A model generated the notes under the pieces. The model searched no databases and had not been told where the DNA came from. It saw only the letters and a program-made list of their open reading frames with translations. DNA of 64,000 bases from Salsipaludibacter sp038233055 (lineage in GTDB: Bacteria > Actinomycetota > Nitriliruptoria > Nitriliruptorales > Nitriliruptoraceae). A program made the position numbers and the translations under genes. The stretch's first letter is position 1; each line of letters starts with the position of its first letter. Below are positions 34,828 to 42,825 of the stretch, piece by piece. The stretch spans positions 25,793-89,792 of the forward strand of contig JBBSMS010000001.1 of the NCBI GenBank assembly GCA_038233055.1, written 5' to 3'.

Positions 34828-35331
34828 TTACGTCGGCTCCGGGCGCACGTCGACGGTGGCGGTCAGCGTGCTGGCCTCGAGGTCGAGGCCCAGCGCACCC
34901 CCGGCGACGTCCTCGACCTGGCAGGTGTAGGTGCCGACGGGTCCGGCCATCCGGAAGGTCACCGTGCCCATCATCGAGGTGTGACCCATGCCGGTCGCGA
35001 GGCGATGGGGGCCAGTGATGCGGGCATGGACGGCGATCTCGGGGCAGCGGCGGCCCTCGGCATCACGGACGGTCGCGACGAAGGCTGCGCGCATGCCGTC
35101 GGGGTGGTCCTCGGTGTCGGCCGTGAGGTCGGTCACCCGCAGCGGACTGGTGAAGAAGGCGTCCTTGGGGTGGTCGTCCGGCACCGGCCCGAACCCTTCG
35201 ACCAGGGTCGACCCGGAACCGGTCGCGGCGTCAGGCCCCGACGGGTTCGAGGTGGAGCGGAAGCGGCCGAACCTCACGGGGACCCCTACGGCAAGCGGCT
35301 CAGGACAGGTCTCGACCATATCGACGGGCAT
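34828..35331 (-). CDS. Hypothetical beta-rich protein
   Basis: A 167-residue protein without signal peptide. Its C-terminal 110 residues look like a single Ig-like beta-sandwich (LRVTDLTADTEDH, AAFVATVRDAEGRRCPEIAVH, TVTFRMAGPVGTYTCQVEDVA). A conserved-looking HTSMMGTV segment lies near 120. Two cysteines (RRCPE, YTCQV) could pair. The start is uncertain because the first 40 residues are low in structure and the GAGGAGGG ribosome-like site is 14 bases from the ATG. Function unknown. Confidence 0.55.
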   Translation of the reverse strand: MPVDMVETCPEPLAVGVPVRFGRFRSTSNPSGPDAATGSGSTLVEGFGPVPDDHPKDAFFTSPLRVTDLTADTEDHPDGMRAAFVATVRDAEGRRCPEIAVHARITGPHRLATGMGHTSMMGTVTFRMAGPVGTYTCQVEDVAGGALGLDLEASTLTATVDVRPEPT

Positions 35332-35451
35332 GCCGACACGGTCGTCCCTCCTCGTTCGTTCGGACAGGAATCCGCGTGTATCAGGACAGGGGTCCCGGGC
35401 TCGTCAGGACCCGCGACGCCCCCGTTGCGCGAGCACGAGTCCGGCGTCCGT

Positions 35452-36312
35452 TCAATCCTCGTGGGGACCGCCGGCCAACAGGTCCATCGCGACGCGGTGG
35501 AGGTCGGCCGAACCGGCCGCCAGGAAGCGCCCACCCTCGTGGCCGGGGGAGCCGTCCCAGGCCGTGGCGACCCCGCCGGCAGCCTCCACGATCGGGACCA
35601 GCGCGTGCACGTCGTGCGCTTTGAGACCCGCCTCGACCACCAGGTCCACGTGGCCGGCGGCCAGCAGCGCGTAGGCATAGCAGTCGGCCCCGTAGCGGGT
35701 CATCCGGACCCGGTCTCGGACCCGCTCGAAGGCCGTCCGCTCGGCCGGCGCGCCGACCTCGGGGAAGGTGGTGAACAACACGGCCTCGGCGAGCCCCGTG
35801 GTGCGCGTGCGCAGCGGGGACCGGCCACCATCCCGCTGCAGCCATGCCTGGCGCCGGTCGGCGTGATCGATGCCCACGAAGCGCTCGCCGACGTGCGGTT
35901 GGTCGACGATGCCGAGGAACGGGCCGGTGCCGTCGGACACTGCGATCAGGGTGCCCCAGGTGGGCATGCCGGCGATGTAGGACCGGGTGCCGTCGATCGG
36001 GTCCAGGACCCAGGTGAGTCCCGACGAGCCGGTCGTGTCGGGCAGTTCCTCGCCACGCACGCCGTCATCGGGACGAAGGTCACGCAGGACCTCCCGCATG
36101 GCGGCCTCGGCGGCACGGTCGGCCACCGTCACCGGGTCGAAGCCGGAGCCATCGATCGTGCTGGCGGCCGTTCCGGCCTTGTCCTCGACCAGCAGCGGGC
36201 GGCGGAAGCCGGCGAGGGTCTGGCGCCGGGCCGCATCGGCCAGCCGTCCCGCGACCTCGACCAACTCGTCCAGGTCGATCGGCACGGGCCCGAGTTGGTC
36301 GGTGGGACTCAT
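35452..36312 (-). CDS. Inositol-monophosphatase-family phosphatase, probably histidinol-phosphatase
   Basis: A 286-residue Mg-dependent phosphatase. The metal site is EELPDTTGSSG followed by WVLDPIDGTRSYIAGMPTWG, with AHDVHALVPIVEAAGG as the C-terminal metal Asp loop. SYIxGxPTWGTLIA resembles HisN histidinol-phosphatases more than inositol monophosphatases, which usually read NFVH at that point. It would then catalyse the penultimate step of histidine synthesis, though no other his genes are near. GGAG lies 4 bases before the ATG. Confidence 0.82.
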   Translation of the reverse strand: MSPTDQLGPVPIDLDELVEVAGRLADAARRQTLAGFRRPLLVEDKAGTAASTIDGSGFDPVTVADRAAEAAMREVLRDLRPDDGVRGEELPDTTGSSGLTWVLDPIDGTRSYIAGMPTWGTLIAVSDGTGPFLGIVDQPHVGERFVGIDHADRRQAWLQRDGGRSPLRTRTTGLAEAVLFTTFPEVGAPAERTAFERVRDRVRMTRYGADCYAYALLAAGHVDLVVEAGLKAHDVHALVPIVEAAGGVATAWDGSPGHEGGRFLAAGSADLHRVAMDLLAGGPHED

Positions 36313-36714
36313 GGTGCTCCAGGGGCGGCATGTCCACGCCGTCACGGTGCCGGGCCGGGCGGCGGACGCCGCGTGGATCGACCCGATTCGGGGCCGGGCG
36401 AGGCGTCGTGCGTCGCCACGATAGTCGGCGGGCGTCGACCGGCCGGGCCGTGGTCCTGCCCTCGCCGACCTGCACGGGGCCGAGCCCGACATTGCAATTC
36501 GGTCCCGGATCGGGGACCATGGGCTGTTCGGGTGGACCCAGGTCCAGCCGTCACGTCGTGGCGATGGCCGCCGATGTCCCGCATCGATGCGCTCCCACGA
36601 CCACCACACAACCCATCCGGCACGTCACGCGTGCCCCCGACCCTGTGTCATCGACCGATGACCCGGCGCCCGGCAGACCGAGGCCGCGCACCGCCAACAC
36701 AACGAAACGACACC
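36313..36714. other. Intergenic region upstream of rpsA
   Basis: A 402-base spacer carrying the hisN-like and rpsA promoters. TTGCAA at about 36492 could be a -35 element, and GGTCCC/GGGACC (36501-36506 with 36513-36518) forms a small hairpin just after it. The remaining sequence up to the rpsA ATG would be a long leader of about 190 bases, plausible for autogenous control of S1 but without an assignable motif. The rpsA frame stays open through this region only because of GC bias. Confidence 0.4.
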
Positions 36715-38352
36715 ATGAGCGACCAGACCACCACCACCACCACCACCACCGAGTACGAACCCAACCCCGAGGCCGGCCCCGTCGTCGTGATGGACGACCC
36801 CGGTTCCTCCATGACCTCCACCGGCGACGTGATCGTCGACAACGACCTCACCGACGCCGAGTTCGAGGCGGCCCTCGAAGGCACGCTGAAGTCGATGGAG
36901 GAAGGCTCGATCGTCGAAGGGGTCGTCGTCAAGATCGACCCCGACGAGGTCCTGCTGGACATCGGTTGGAAGTCCGAGGGCGTCATCCCCATCCGCGAGC
37001 TGTCCATCAAGATGGACATCGACCCCAACGAGGTCGTGCAGGTCGGGGACGTCGTCGAAGCCCTCGTGATGAACAAGGAGGACGACCTCGGTCGTCTCGT
37101 GCTGTCCAAGAAGCGCGCCCAGTACGAGCGCGCGTGGGGCACCATCGAGGCCATCTACACCGAGGACGGCACCGTCATCGGGACCGTCATCGAGGTCGTC
37201 AAGGGTGGCCTCATCCTCGACATCGGACTGCGTGGCTTCCTGCCCGCGTCCCTGGTCGAGATGCGGCGCGTGCGTGACCTGGCGCCCTACGTCGGCACCC
37301 AGCTCGAGTGCAAGATCATCGAGCTGGACCGCAACCGCAACAACGTGGTGCTCTCGCGCCGCAAGTTCCTGGAGGAGACCCAGAGCGAGTTCCGCTCCGA
37401 GTTCCTGCAGTCGCTGCAGAAGGGCGAGATCCGACGCGGGACGGTGTCGTCCATCGTCAACTTCGGGGCCTTCGTGGACCTGGGTGGCGTCGACGGCCTG
37501 GTGCACGTGTCCGAGTTGTCGTGGCAGCACATCGACCACCCGTCCGAGGTCGTCGAGGTCGGCGACGAGGTCGACGTCGAGGTGCTGGACGTGGACCTGG
37601 AGCGTGAGCGCGTGTCGCTGTCGCTGAAGGCCACGCAGGAGGACCCGTGGCAGAAGTTCGCCCGGGAGGTGGGCGTCGGCGAGATCGTCGACGGCCAGGT
37701 CACCAAGCTGGTGCCCTTCGGTGCGTTCGTCAAGGTCGACGACGGGATCGAGGGCCTGGTCCACATCTCGGAGCTGGCCAACCGCCACGTCGAGGTCCCC
37801 GAGGCCGTCGTCAACGTCGGCGACGAGATCGAGGTCAAGGTCATCGACGTGGACACGGTCCGCCGTCGCGTGAGTCTGTCGCTGAAGCAGGCCACCGAGG
37901 ACGATGACCCCGGTGGCTACGGCGACGAGGACGACGCCCGTGGCGTCGAGCACGCCTACTCGTCGGGCGACGACTCGTCGTCCGGTGGTGGTTCGTCGCT
38001 GGCCGGTGCACTCGCCGCGGCCGGGCTGGTCCAGAACCAGGGTGTCTCCCCCGAGGAGATCGCCTTGGCCGAGGCCGAACTGCCCGAGCCCGGCGCGCCC
38101 CTGGAGGACGAGGCCGACGACGAGCCCGCAGCCGCGGACGAGTCGACGACCGAGGCCACCGAGGAGCCCGCGGCCGAGACCGAGGCTGCCCCGACAGCGG
38201 AAGCTGATGAGGCTGCACCCATGGCGGAAGCCGACGAGGCTGACGCGGCCGAGGCCCCGACGACGGACGCCGACGAGGCGGACGCGGCCGAGGCCCCGAC
38301 GACGGACGCCGACGAGGCGGACACCGCGGAGGGTGACGACGACGAGTCGTGA
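36715..38352 (+). CDS. rpsA: 30S ribosomal protein S1
   Basis: A 545-residue RNA-binding protein that helps load mRNA on the ribosome. Four S1 domains occupy about residues 60-400 (GSIVEGVVVKIDPDEVLLDI; GTVIGTVIEVVKGGLILDI; GEIRRGTVSSIVNFGAFVDL; GEIVDGQVTKLVPFGAFVKV), the actinobacterial number. The last 130 residues are a disordered acidic tail with tandem DEADAAEAPTTDA repeats. The N-terminus has eight consecutive Thr encoded by an ACC run at about 36726-36750, a replication-slippage-prone tract. A strong terminator follows. The ATG is supported by where S1 homology starts; no good ribosome site is visible. Confidence 0.95.
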   Translation: MSDQTTTTTTTTEYEPNPEAGPVVVMDDPGSSMTSTGDVIVDNDLTDAEFEAALEGTLKSMEEGSIVEGVVVKIDPDEVLLDIGWKSEGVIPIRELSIKMDIDPNEVVQVGDVVEALVMNKEDDLGRLVLSKKRAQYERAWGTIEAIYTEDGTVIGTVIEVVKGGLILDIGLRGFLPASLVEMRRVRDLAPYVGTQLECKIIELDRNRNNVVLSRRKFLEETQSEFRSEFLQSLQKGEIRRGTVSSIVNFGAFVDLGGVDGLVHVSELSWQHIDHPSEVVEVGDEVDVEVLDVDLERERVSLSLKATQEDPWQKFAREVGVGEIVDGQVTKLVPFGAFVKVDDGIEGLVHISELANRHVEVPEAVVNVGDEIEVKVIDVDTVRRRVSLSLKQATEDDDPGGYGDEDDARGVEHAYSSGDDSSSGGGSSLAGALAAAGLVQNQGVSPEEIALAEAELPEPGAPLEDEADDEPAAADESTTEATEEPAAETEAAPTAEADEAAPMAEADEADAAEAPTTDADEADAAEAPTTDADEADTAEGDDDES

Positions 38353-38380
38353 CCCAGCACCCAGCATGATGCAGACCGAA

Positions 38381-38404
38381 CGCCCCGGCCACACTGCCGG
38401 GGCG
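38381..38404 (+). terminator. Intrinsic terminator of rpsA
   Basis: A perfect 9-bp stem, CGCCCCGGC with GCCGGGGCG, around the 6-base loop CACACT, 28 bases after the rpsA stop. A short CTCGTCC tail follows instead of a T run. Confidence 0.75.
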
Positions 38405-38536
38405 CTCGTCCGTCCGGCGGGTCCGTGAGCCGACGTCAGGGCGGTCGGGGGCCGATCGCGCCGCATGGCCGGGCCTGCGGCTCCGCGTTCCGGTCATCGC
38501 GTAGTTTGGTGGTTTGCGTTCGGGAGGTGGCGGGCG

Positions 38537-39154
38537 ATGTTGGTGGGGCTGACCGGTGGCATCGGGAGCGGCAAGTCGACTGTGGCCGCGCTGCTGCGTG
38601 ACGCCGGACTGGTGGTGATCGATGCCGACGCGATCGCGCGCGAGGTCGTCGAGTCCGGCACGCCGGTGTTCGACGAGATCGTGGAGCGCTTCGGGCCACA
38701 GGTGCTCGACGGCGACCGGCTCGACCGCCCGGCGCTGGCCCGGATCGTGTTCGCCGACGCCGATGCCCGTGCGGACCTCGAGGGCATCACCCACCCGGCC
38801 ATCGCCTCCGAGGTCGACCGACGCCATCGCGAGGCCGTGGCCACCGACCCCGACGCGATCGTGGTGCTCGACCACCCGCTGCTGGTCGAGACCGACCGGA
38901 CCGAGGAGATGGACGCCACGATCGTCGTGCTCGCCGGACGGCGGGTCCGCCGCCGCCGGTTGGTGGACCAACGCGGCATGTCCGACGAGGACGTGGACGC
39001 CCGCATGTCGGCCCAGGCGTCCGACGACGGCCGGCGAGCCGCCGCCACCTGGATCGTCGACAACGACGGATCGCTGGACGACCTTGAGCGGCAGGTGGTC
39101 GCGGTCGTGGAGGCCGTGACGGCCCGGCGTGACGGGGAATCCGCCCATGGCTGA
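38537..39154 (+). CDS. coaE: Dephospho-CoA kinase
   Basis: A 205-residue P-loop kinase for the last step of CoA synthesis. It starts MLVGLTGGIGSGKSTVAALL, then has DADAIAREVVESG with the substrate-binding Asp, GITHPAIASEV, and the LID region RRVRRRRLVDQRGMSDEDVDARM. GGGAGG lies upstream of the ATG. It is the usual rpsA neighbour in actinobacteria. Its final bases overlap the start of the metallopeptidase gene. Confidence 0.95.
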   Translation: MLVGLTGGIGSGKSTVAALLRDAGLVVIDADAIAREVVESGTPVFDEIVERFGPQVLDGDRLDRPALARIVFADADARADLEGITHPAIASEVDRRHREAVATDPDAIVVLDHPLLVETDRTEEMDATIVVLAGRRVRRRRLVDQRGMSDEDVDARMSAQASDDGRRAAATWIVDNDGSLDDLERQVVAVVEAVTARRDGESAHG

Positions 39155-40889
39155 ACCACGCGGGAGCGGCGGCCGCGACCCCCACCCGGGCCGTCGTCGC
39201 GTGACCGCGCTTGGGCTCGGCCTGCTGGTGGCCGTGGCCGGGTGCACCGGTGCCGGCACGTCCACCGCGGCCGGGAGTTCATCCCCCACGACGGCCGCGA
39301 CCAGCCGCCCGGAGCCCACGACCGAATCGCCCTCGCCCGCACCGGAGCTGACCGCGCCTGCCACCGGGTCCATCGGGCCGACCACCGCCGTGCCGTCCGC
39401 CGACGCGGGCACACCGCTGGACGCCGCGAGCGACCCGGCCCCGGTACCGGACTCGTGGATGGTCGAGGGGGTGCTGGGATCCGTGGACGCGGCCCGCGCG
39501 GCCTCGCCGCAGGACCTGACCGCGGCAGCCCTGGACCTGCTGGACCGGGCCGACGGCATCGTGGTCGAGGAGACGCGGGACCTCGTGGCGGCGGCGACGG
39601 CCGACGGGCCGGTGACGGTCGGGGAGGTCGGCCTCGCGCGCGAGGGCGTGTCGGCGCACCTCGCGGTGCTGGTGCCCGACGCCCCGCGTGAGGTCGTCCT
39701 GCGCCTGCTGGCGGCCAGCCCCGCCGTCGGCCCGGCTGTCGACAGCCTCACGGTCCGCGCCAGCCTCGACGGTGCGCGCCTCCCGGTGCGGCACGAACCG
39801 GACCTCGACCGGGTCGTGGTCGACCTGGGCCAGCCCGTCCCGGGCGGTGTGGTCCTGGGACTGGACCTCAACTACGACCTGCCCCAGGGCGATGAACTGG
39901 CCAACGGGGGCGGCCCAGGGGCCTACGGGCTGCTCGCCGACCACGGCCCGGTCGTGACCCTCGGGCACTGGCTGCCGGCCGTGGTGTCGATCCCCGACAA
40001 CGACGGCGACGTCCCCAGTTGGGGGGACCTGGGCGCGTTCGACGCCGGGACGTGGTTGATCGACGTCGCGTCGGACGGCGGGACGTTGCGGACCGGCGGC
40101 GCGGACCGGCTGCTTCCCGACGGTCGACAGCGTGCCCTTGGCTTCGGCCTGCGTGACCTCGCGGCCACCTGGTTCCCCGACGGCGCCACGCCGGTCGTCG
40201 GGACCGGCGAGGCCGGCCCGGTCGTGCTGGCGACCAGCGCCGACGGCCAGCACGACCAGACCGTCGCCGACCTCAGCCGCGCGCAACTGGCCTGGCTGGC
40301 GACCCAGTGGACCGACCTGCCGTGGCCGGAACTGGATGCCGTGCGCGCCCCGATCCTGCCGGCCGCCGGGATGGAGTTCCCCGGCCTGATCATGCTGGAT
40401 GACACGTTCTGGGCCACCGACGAGGGTCCCACGCGCTTCGCCATGGTGCACGAGTGGGGTCACCAGTACGCCCACGCACTGGTCGGCAACGGGTCGCTGT
40501 CCGATCCCGTCGTGGACGAACCGTTGGCCCAGTACGTCTCGTGGCGCTGGTTCCGAGCGGTCGATGGCGAGGCGGCCGCCGAGCAGTTCGCCCGTGACAC
40601 CTTCTCGACCGAGGGCCTGGAGGTCCCGCTCGAACCGCCCGGCCGGGCGGCCGGGGACTTCACGACCGCAGGCGCCTACGGCGTGGCGATCTATCGCACG
40701 GCGGCCGGGGCGTGGCACCGGGCCGCGCTGGACCACGGGGTCGACACCGTCGACGAAGCAGTCGACGCCGTCTTCGAACAGGCAGCGCTGCAGGAACTGG
40801 ACGAGGACGACCTGCTGGCACTCGTGCGCACGGTGTCGCCACCCGTCGCCGACGACCTGGCGGTGGTGTTCGACGGCGAGGACGGGTGA
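39147..40889 (+). CDS. Secreted lipoprotein with HExxH zinc-metallopeptidase motif
   Basis: A 580-residue lipoprotein: basic N-terminus, hydrophobic LGLGLLVAVAGC lipobox, then a Ser/Thr/Pro-rich linker. The C-terminal third has MVHEWGHQYAHAL, an HExxH zinc site, and VVDEPLAQY about 20 residues later, where gluzincins place their third zinc ligand and partner Glu. The middle 250 residues are beta-rich without a known domain (VVVDLGQPVPGGVVLGLDLNY). It likely acts on extracellular proteins at the cell surface. The ATG at 39147 overlaps coaE by 8 bases. Peptidase activity is inferred from the motif only. Confidence 0.75.
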   Translation: MAEPRGSGGRDPHPGRRRVTALGLGLLVAVAGCTGAGTSTAAGSSSPTTAATSRPEPTTESPSPAPELTAPATGSIGPTTAVPSADAGTPLDAASDPAPVPDSWMVEGVLGSVDAARAASPQDLTAAALDLLDRADGIVVEETRDLVAAATADGPVTVGEVGLAREGVSAHLAVLVPDAPREVVLRLLAASPAVGPAVDSLTVRASLDGARLPVRHEPDLDRVVVDLGQPVPGGVVLGLDLNYDLPQGDELANGGGPGAYGLLADHGPVVTLGHWLPAVVSIPDNDGDVPSWGDLGAFDAGTWLIDVASDGGTLRTGGADRLLPDGRQRALGFGLRDLAATWFPDGATPVVGTGEAGPVVLATSADGQHDQTVADLSRAQLAWLATQWTDLPWPELDAVRAPILPAAGMEFPGLIMLDDTFWATDEGPTRFAMVHEWGHQYAHALVGNGSLSDPVVDEPLAQYVSWRWFRAVDGEAAAEQFARDTFSTEGLEVPLEPPGRAAGDFTTAGAYGVAIYRTAAGAWHRAALDHGVDTVDEAVDAVFEQAALQELDEDDLLALVRTVSPPVADDLAVVFDGEDG

Positions 40890-40982
40890 TCGGCGGCGAT
40901 CGGCGTCCACTCGGCCGATCCCGGCGCGCTCGTCATGGTGCCTGTCCGGACTAGCGTCTGGGGCCGACGAGGAGGTCCTGGC

Positions 40983-42653
40983 ATGCACACGCGACCCTGG
41001 CGCACCCCTTCCCTGGTGGCCCTGCTGATCGTCGCACTGGCCGTCGGCGGGGTCGCCTGGTCGCGGGCCATGCCCGACGACCTGTCCGCCACGGCGCAGT
41101 CCGCGAGCGTGACCCTGGCCGACGACAACGCCATCCGGGGCACCGTCGAACTGGTCACGCGCGAACCCACGACCGTGACCGTGCACGCGCGCTCACCCGA
41201 ACACGAGTTGGAGGTGGCGTCCACCGGGGAACCGACGACCGACCACGCCGTGCCGCTGCTGGGGCTGTTCCCGGACACCACCTACGAGGTGACGGTCGAC
41301 CTCGCCGACGAGTCCGGGGAGGTGCTCTCGGACGCCGTCGTCGGCGACCTCGTGACCGACCCCCTGCCCACCGATCGCCTGCCGCCGCTGTCCGTGGACG
41401 TGTCCGAGCCCGACCGCATGACGCCCGGCCTGACCCTGTTCAACTCGATCTACCGCGACCCGGTCGAGGGGGAGGCCAACCCGTACAACGGCTACATCCA
41501 GGTCGTGGACGCCACCGGGCGCGTGGTCTGGTACCACAACGAACCGGGTCGGGTACAGCAGCTGGTGCGCGAGGACGACGGGAACCTGCTGTACGGGATC
41601 GACGAGGACACGACCCGACTGCTGTCGCCGACTGGCGAGGTGCTGGGGGAGTGGCGTGGGTCCGCCAGCGGCTCCGAGGAGGGGGCGCGCGGGTTCGGCT
41701 TCGACGGCGAGGTGATCGACCTCGACGTCCACAGCAACCACCACGAGACCCTGCGGACCGGGGACGGCAACCTGGTGACCCTCACCCGCGAGGTGCTCGA
41801 GATCCCCTACCCGGACGGCCTCTGCGACGAGTCCGAGCCCGGTGACGTCGAGAACGTGGTCGGCGACGCCGTCGTGGTGTTCGACCCGGCCGACGGCCGC
41901 GTGCTGCAGGAACTGCCGCTGGCCGCCGCCCAGGATCCTCTGGACGACCCCCGCCCGGTCGAGACCGACTACTGCTCCGCGGGCTACCTCGACCCGCAGT
42001 TCCCCGAAGGATCCGAACCACGCGACTGGACCCATGCCAACGCGGTCATCCCGATCGACGACGGCGACACCTGGCTCGTGTCGGCACGGCACACCGATTC
42101 GCTGTGGGCCCTGCGCGCGGTCGACGACGAGGGCGGCCCGGCCGGGTCGCTGCGGTGGGAACTGGGGCGGGACCAGGGATGGGAGATGGCCGATGGCGGT
42201 CAGTGGTTCTTCCACCAGCACGCACCGGAACTGGAGGACGACGGCTCGATCCTGCTCTACGACAACGGCAACATGCGCGACGATGCCGACCGTCCCTACA
42301 GCCGTGCCGTGCGCTACGAGTTCGACCCCGAGGCCAAGACGATCGAGCAGGTGTGGGAGCACCGCATGGACCCCGACGTGTACGCCTCGTTCGTCGGCGA
42401 CGCCGACCTCTTGGACGGCACCGTGCTGATCACCCACGGGGGCCAACTGGTGGACTGCGAGAACCCGGCCGCCGAGGACGACACGACCCACATCGTCGGC
42501 CAGCTCGTCGAGGTCGACGAGGCGTCGGGCGACGTCGTCTGGCAGGTCACGACCAGCGACGACGAGACCTGCGCGGGCTGGGGGATGTACCGCGCCGAAC
42601 GCATCGACAGCCTCTACCCGCCCACCTGGGAAATCACCGAGACCTTCTTGTAG
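40983..42653 (+). CDS. Membrane-anchored arylsulfotransferase-like protein
   Basis: A 556-residue protein with an N-terminal signal/anchor helix (LVALLIVALAVGGVAW), a beta-sandwich of about 100 residues, then a beta-propeller of the ASST/Arylsulfotrans family. Histidine-bearing propeller loops are LDVHSNHHETL, DWTHANAVIP, SARHTDSLWAL and FFHQHAPELEDDG, matching the placement of catalytic and structural His in bacterial arylsulfate sulfotransferases. It probably acts outside the membrane, but many homologues are uncharacterised and a plain carbohydrate or protein-binding propeller is possible. GGAGG precedes the ATG by 7 bases. Confidence 0.8.
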   Translation: MHTRPWRTPSLVALLIVALAVGGVAWSRAMPDDLSATAQSASVTLADDNAIRGTVELVTREPTTVTVHARSPEHELEVASTGEPTTDHAVPLLGLFPDTTYEVTVDLADESGEVLSDAVVGDLVTDPLPTDRLPPLSVDVSEPDRMTPGLTLFNSIYRDPVEGEANPYNGYIQVVDATGRVVWYHNEPGRVQQLVREDDGNLLYGIDEDTTRLLSPTGEVLGEWRGSASGSEEGARGFGFDGEVIDLDVHSNHHETLRTGDGNLVTLTREVLEIPYPDGLCDESEPGDVENVVGDAVVVFDPADGRVLQELPLAAAQDPLDDPRPVETDYCSAGYLDPQFPEGSEPRDWTHANAVIPIDDGDTWLVSARHTDSLWALRAVDDEGGPAGSLRWELGRDQGWEMADGGQWFFHQHAPELEDDGSILLYDNGNMRDDADRPYSRAVRYEFDPEAKTIEQVWEHRMDPDVYASFVGDADLLDGTVLITHGGQLVDCENPAAEDDTTHIVGQLVEVDEASGDVVWQVTTSDDETCAGWGMYRAERIDSLYPPTWEITETFL

Positions 42654-42680
42654 CCGCCTCCGCTGCCGGCCGGGCCGCCA

Positions 42681-42766
42681 GATCCCGATGTGAATTGGGG
42701 ATCCCGATGTGAGTTGGATCGTCCGGGGTGATGCATGTCACATCACGATCCCGTCCTCACATCGGG
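42681..42766. repeat. Direct and inverted repeats upstream of uvrB
   Basis: GATCCCGATGTGARTTGG occurs at 42681-42698 and, with one A/G change, at 42700-42717. The core returns inverted as TCACATCGGG at 42757-42766. Between them GTGATG and CATCAC form a further small inverted repeat. The cluster sits 60-145 bases before the uvrB start and looks like an operator array or decayed hairpin element. Confidence 0.5.
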
Positions 42767-42825
42767 TCTGGCAGGCGCCTCGGTGCCCACCGAGGCTGTC
42801 GCAGGGGATGGCTACCGTCGCGACC

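Noticed and set aside
34765..36714. In-frame upstream extension of rpsA of about 650 codons
   Set aside because: It runs through the antisense of hisN and a hypothetical gene, has no homology, and S1 similarity begins only after the ATG at 36715.
42654..42825. SOS box upstream of uvrB
   Set aside because: No GAAC-N4-GTTC pattern is present; the repeats there are of a different sequence.
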